This document shows, piece after piece, positions 53,914-55,072 of a stretch of DNA of 55,072 nucleotides. The DNA is from Magnetococcales bacterium (GTDB lineage Bacteria; Pseudomonadota; Magnetococcia; Magnetococcales; DC0425bin3): NCBI GenBank assembly GCA_015231175.1, contig JADGBZ010000016.1:1-55072 (forward strand). The letters run 5' to 3'. Each line of letters opens with the position of its first letter. Within the stretch, counting starts at the first letter, position 1. The position numbers and the translations under genes were made by a program. Under the pieces are notes generated by a model that was given only the letters and a program-made list of their open reading frames with translations, was not told the DNA's origin and did no database searches.

Positions 53914-54286
53914 GTTGCGGAAAAGGCCAATGTTTCCAAGGTGTACGTTGGGTGGGTGGTTTGAGATGGGAAGGGGGTGGGCGTACCTTTCTCCCTGGGG
54001 AGGTGCGGCTCTCTTCTCTCCTGGCCCACATTCTCCCAAACCTGTTGACTTCGGGGCGAGAAGTACGGGTTTTCCGTACGTCACTTTTTCATTGGAAAAC
54101 AATGGGGCGTGAAGTACGGGGTGGGCGTACCTGTTCGATGAGTGGCTTGGGTGGCGTGGGGGAAGGGAAAAGGGGTACGGGGCAGTGGATGAATTTCGCT
54201 GGGTGTCCTTGGTTACCGGTGTTCTGCCATTTCAAATCAACGCACTACGGTCAATCTTGACGTAAGTCCTTCCCTGGGGGTGGATA
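53914..54286. other. Region of GTAC-containing direct repeats after ssrA
   Basis: 373 bases with no credible gene. Two exact copies of GGGGTGGGCGTACCT (53974-53988, 54118-54132), two copies of GGGGCGWGAAGTACGGG (54053-54069, 54104-54120) and a GTACGG/CCGTAC hairpin at 54063-54079 give a cluster of GTAC-centred sites. These look like binding sites or the debris of a mobile element. I do not recognise the family. Confidence 0.55.
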
Positions 54287-54652
54287 TTGGCCATTGAAGT
54301 TTTCATCTCCTATGCTCATGAGGACAAGACCTTCCGCAAGGCACTCAATAACCAGTTGATGCCCCTAAAGCGCGTAGGCTTGGTGTCAGTCTGGCATGAC
54401 CGCATGATTGCTGCTGGCACAGAATGGGAAAGCCAGATTGATGCGGCACTGGAACGCTGCCAGATCGTTCTCCTCCTGGTTAGCCCTAACGGGCATGGCG
54501 ATGGACCTTATAACCCCATGCTGACGACCTCGATATGTACGATAAAGAAAAAGAGGTGGCAAGAGCAAGGTCGCGCACGAAATTGGTGGTTCCAACCCTG
54601 TTACCTAACGAGACCTGACGCTTCGAATCGTACCCCGGACTGCTTCCTTTGA
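54287..54652 (+). pseudogene. Truncated TIR-domain protein
   Basis: The first ~65 residues are a clear bacterial TIR domain start: VFISYAHEDKTFRKAL, then RVGLVSVWHDRMI, EWESQIDAALERCQIVLLLVSPN. Normally the domain goes on for another 60-80 residues, including the NADase Glu. Here the reading frame runs into unrelated sequence and stops at residue 121. The start is TTG 54287 with GGGGG upstream. TIR proteins often belong to anti-phage systems, but this copy is a fragment and no partner gene is visible. Confidence 0.7.
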
Positions 54653-54784
54653 GAGCGCACGGTAAAAAGGCCGTTGGCGGGCAACCGCCTTCAGGTTGAA
54701 TCGCAGCGTTTTCCTGCCACCTCTCCACTGACATCTTACAACTCGATGTTCAAGTTTTTCCCTTCTTGACAGTTTTTTCACCCG

Positions 54785-55072
54785 TCAAACAGCCATTGCA
54801 TGGTGTTTCAGGGATGGCGATGATTCTTGGCGTCCCAACTCCCTGCCAACCATATGCTTTTCCGATGTCATCAATGGAAACAGCTTGGCCAGTTGATCGG
54901 CCATTTCGGCCAATTTCTGTTCTGGATCATTGGCGGCCAGGACCGTCCGAATCGTCGTCAGAAGGCTTTCGATTTTGACTGTATTGATCAGGCTTCCCAC
55001 GGTAAACGCAGGCTTATTTTGTTTCAGACGGGCCAGTTGATCTGGATGCAGCAAGAGACAATGATCAACCAA
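54785..55072 (-). CDS. Unidentified protein, cut by the window end
   Basis: Open on the minus strand up to the last base, so the true start may lie beyond the window; TTG 55072 is only the first possible codon. The 95 visible residues are mostly helical (SLLTTIRTVLAANDPEQK, LAEMADQLAKLFPLM), with a polar end. I do not recognise a family. The 132-base gap to the TIR fragment holds nothing clear. Confidence 0.4.
   Translation of the reverse strand: MVDHCLLLHPDQLARLKQNKPAFTVGSLINTVKIESLLTTIRTVLAANDPEQKLAEMADQLAKLFPLMTSEKHMVGRELGRQESSPSLKHHAMAV

Noticed and set aside
53745-54260. 171-codon frame across tmRNA and its flank
   Set aside because: It overlaps the conserved 3' half of tmRNA and its terminator; not a gene.

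Overview
This window is ordinary chromosomal DNA of a Gram-negative proteobacterium, with a few accessory patches. It carries an outer-membrane-type secretion cluster (gspG to gspN), LPS or capsule genes, glnK-amtB behind a sigma54-like promoter, groESL behind a sigma32-like promoter, flagellin-like proteins and several c-di-GMP and chemotaxis proteins. The tmRNA is a standard one-piece molecule, which argues against a typical alphaproteobacterium with its permuted two-piece tmRNA. My best guess is a deep-branching motile proteobacterium, possibly Magnetococcia-like. That is an impression only, because no magnetosome gene is visible.

Layout. 1-4.3 kb: groES-groEL, acylphosphatase and two tandem flagellin-like genes, the second ending inside a 232-bp element with 30-bp terminal inverted repeats. 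4.7-8.05 kb: a membrane PAS-GGDEF-EAL protein. 8.06-10 kb (minus): glnK-amtB with terminator and promoter. 10.25-15.7 kb (minus): CDF metal exporter, ABC-F ATPase, chemoreceptor. 16-16.8 kb: a broken Rpn-type nuclease gene. 16.9-25 kb: type II secretion pseudopilin and inner-membrane genes gspGHIJKLMN, a phosphodiesterase and a response-regulator GGDEF-EAL protein. 25-31.4 kb: SCO1 and PCuAC copper chaperones, a Gld-like ABC exporter, a ribbon-helix-helix-like protein and lgt. 31.5-36.5 kb: polysaccharide genes (Wzz-like, WbpM-like, GT-C-like membrane protein). 36.6-40.5 kb (minus): GAF-GAF-GGDEF protein and treZ. 40.6-43.1 kb: Sel1-repeat protein, cyclic-nucleotide-binding protein, mnmA. 43.3-46.8 kb: an operon of a small unknown protein, an AAA-SPOR membrane ATPase and a TPR-sulfotransferase. 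46.85-47.84 kb: an IS1-like remnant, followed by one solitary CRISPR-repeat-like sequence and tRNA-Ala(CGC). 48-53.3 kb: uppP, truA, an orphan ParA, hisD and murA. 53.5-55 kb: tmRNA, then an odd region with repeated GTAC-containing motifs, a truncated TIR-domain gene and an unidentified partial gene.

How the genes fit together. Envelope construction is the recurring theme: UppP, MurA, Lgt, Wzz, the 4,6-dehydratase, the GT-C-like protein, the SPOR ATPase and the secretion genes. Sensing and motility form a second theme: three c-di-GMP proteins, a chemoreceptor and the flagellin-like pair.

The most unusual signals concern repeats. A palindrome-rich dispersed repeat occurs at least four times. 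One copy lies in frame inside treZ, next to the catalytic acid, and adds roughly 50 residues. Another supplies the stop codon of a flagellin-like gene. Two other genes, lgt and the GT-C-like gene, have short tandem duplications that include their stop codons. The AAA-SPOR / TPR-sulfotransferase operon is the best candidate for an undescribed functional module.
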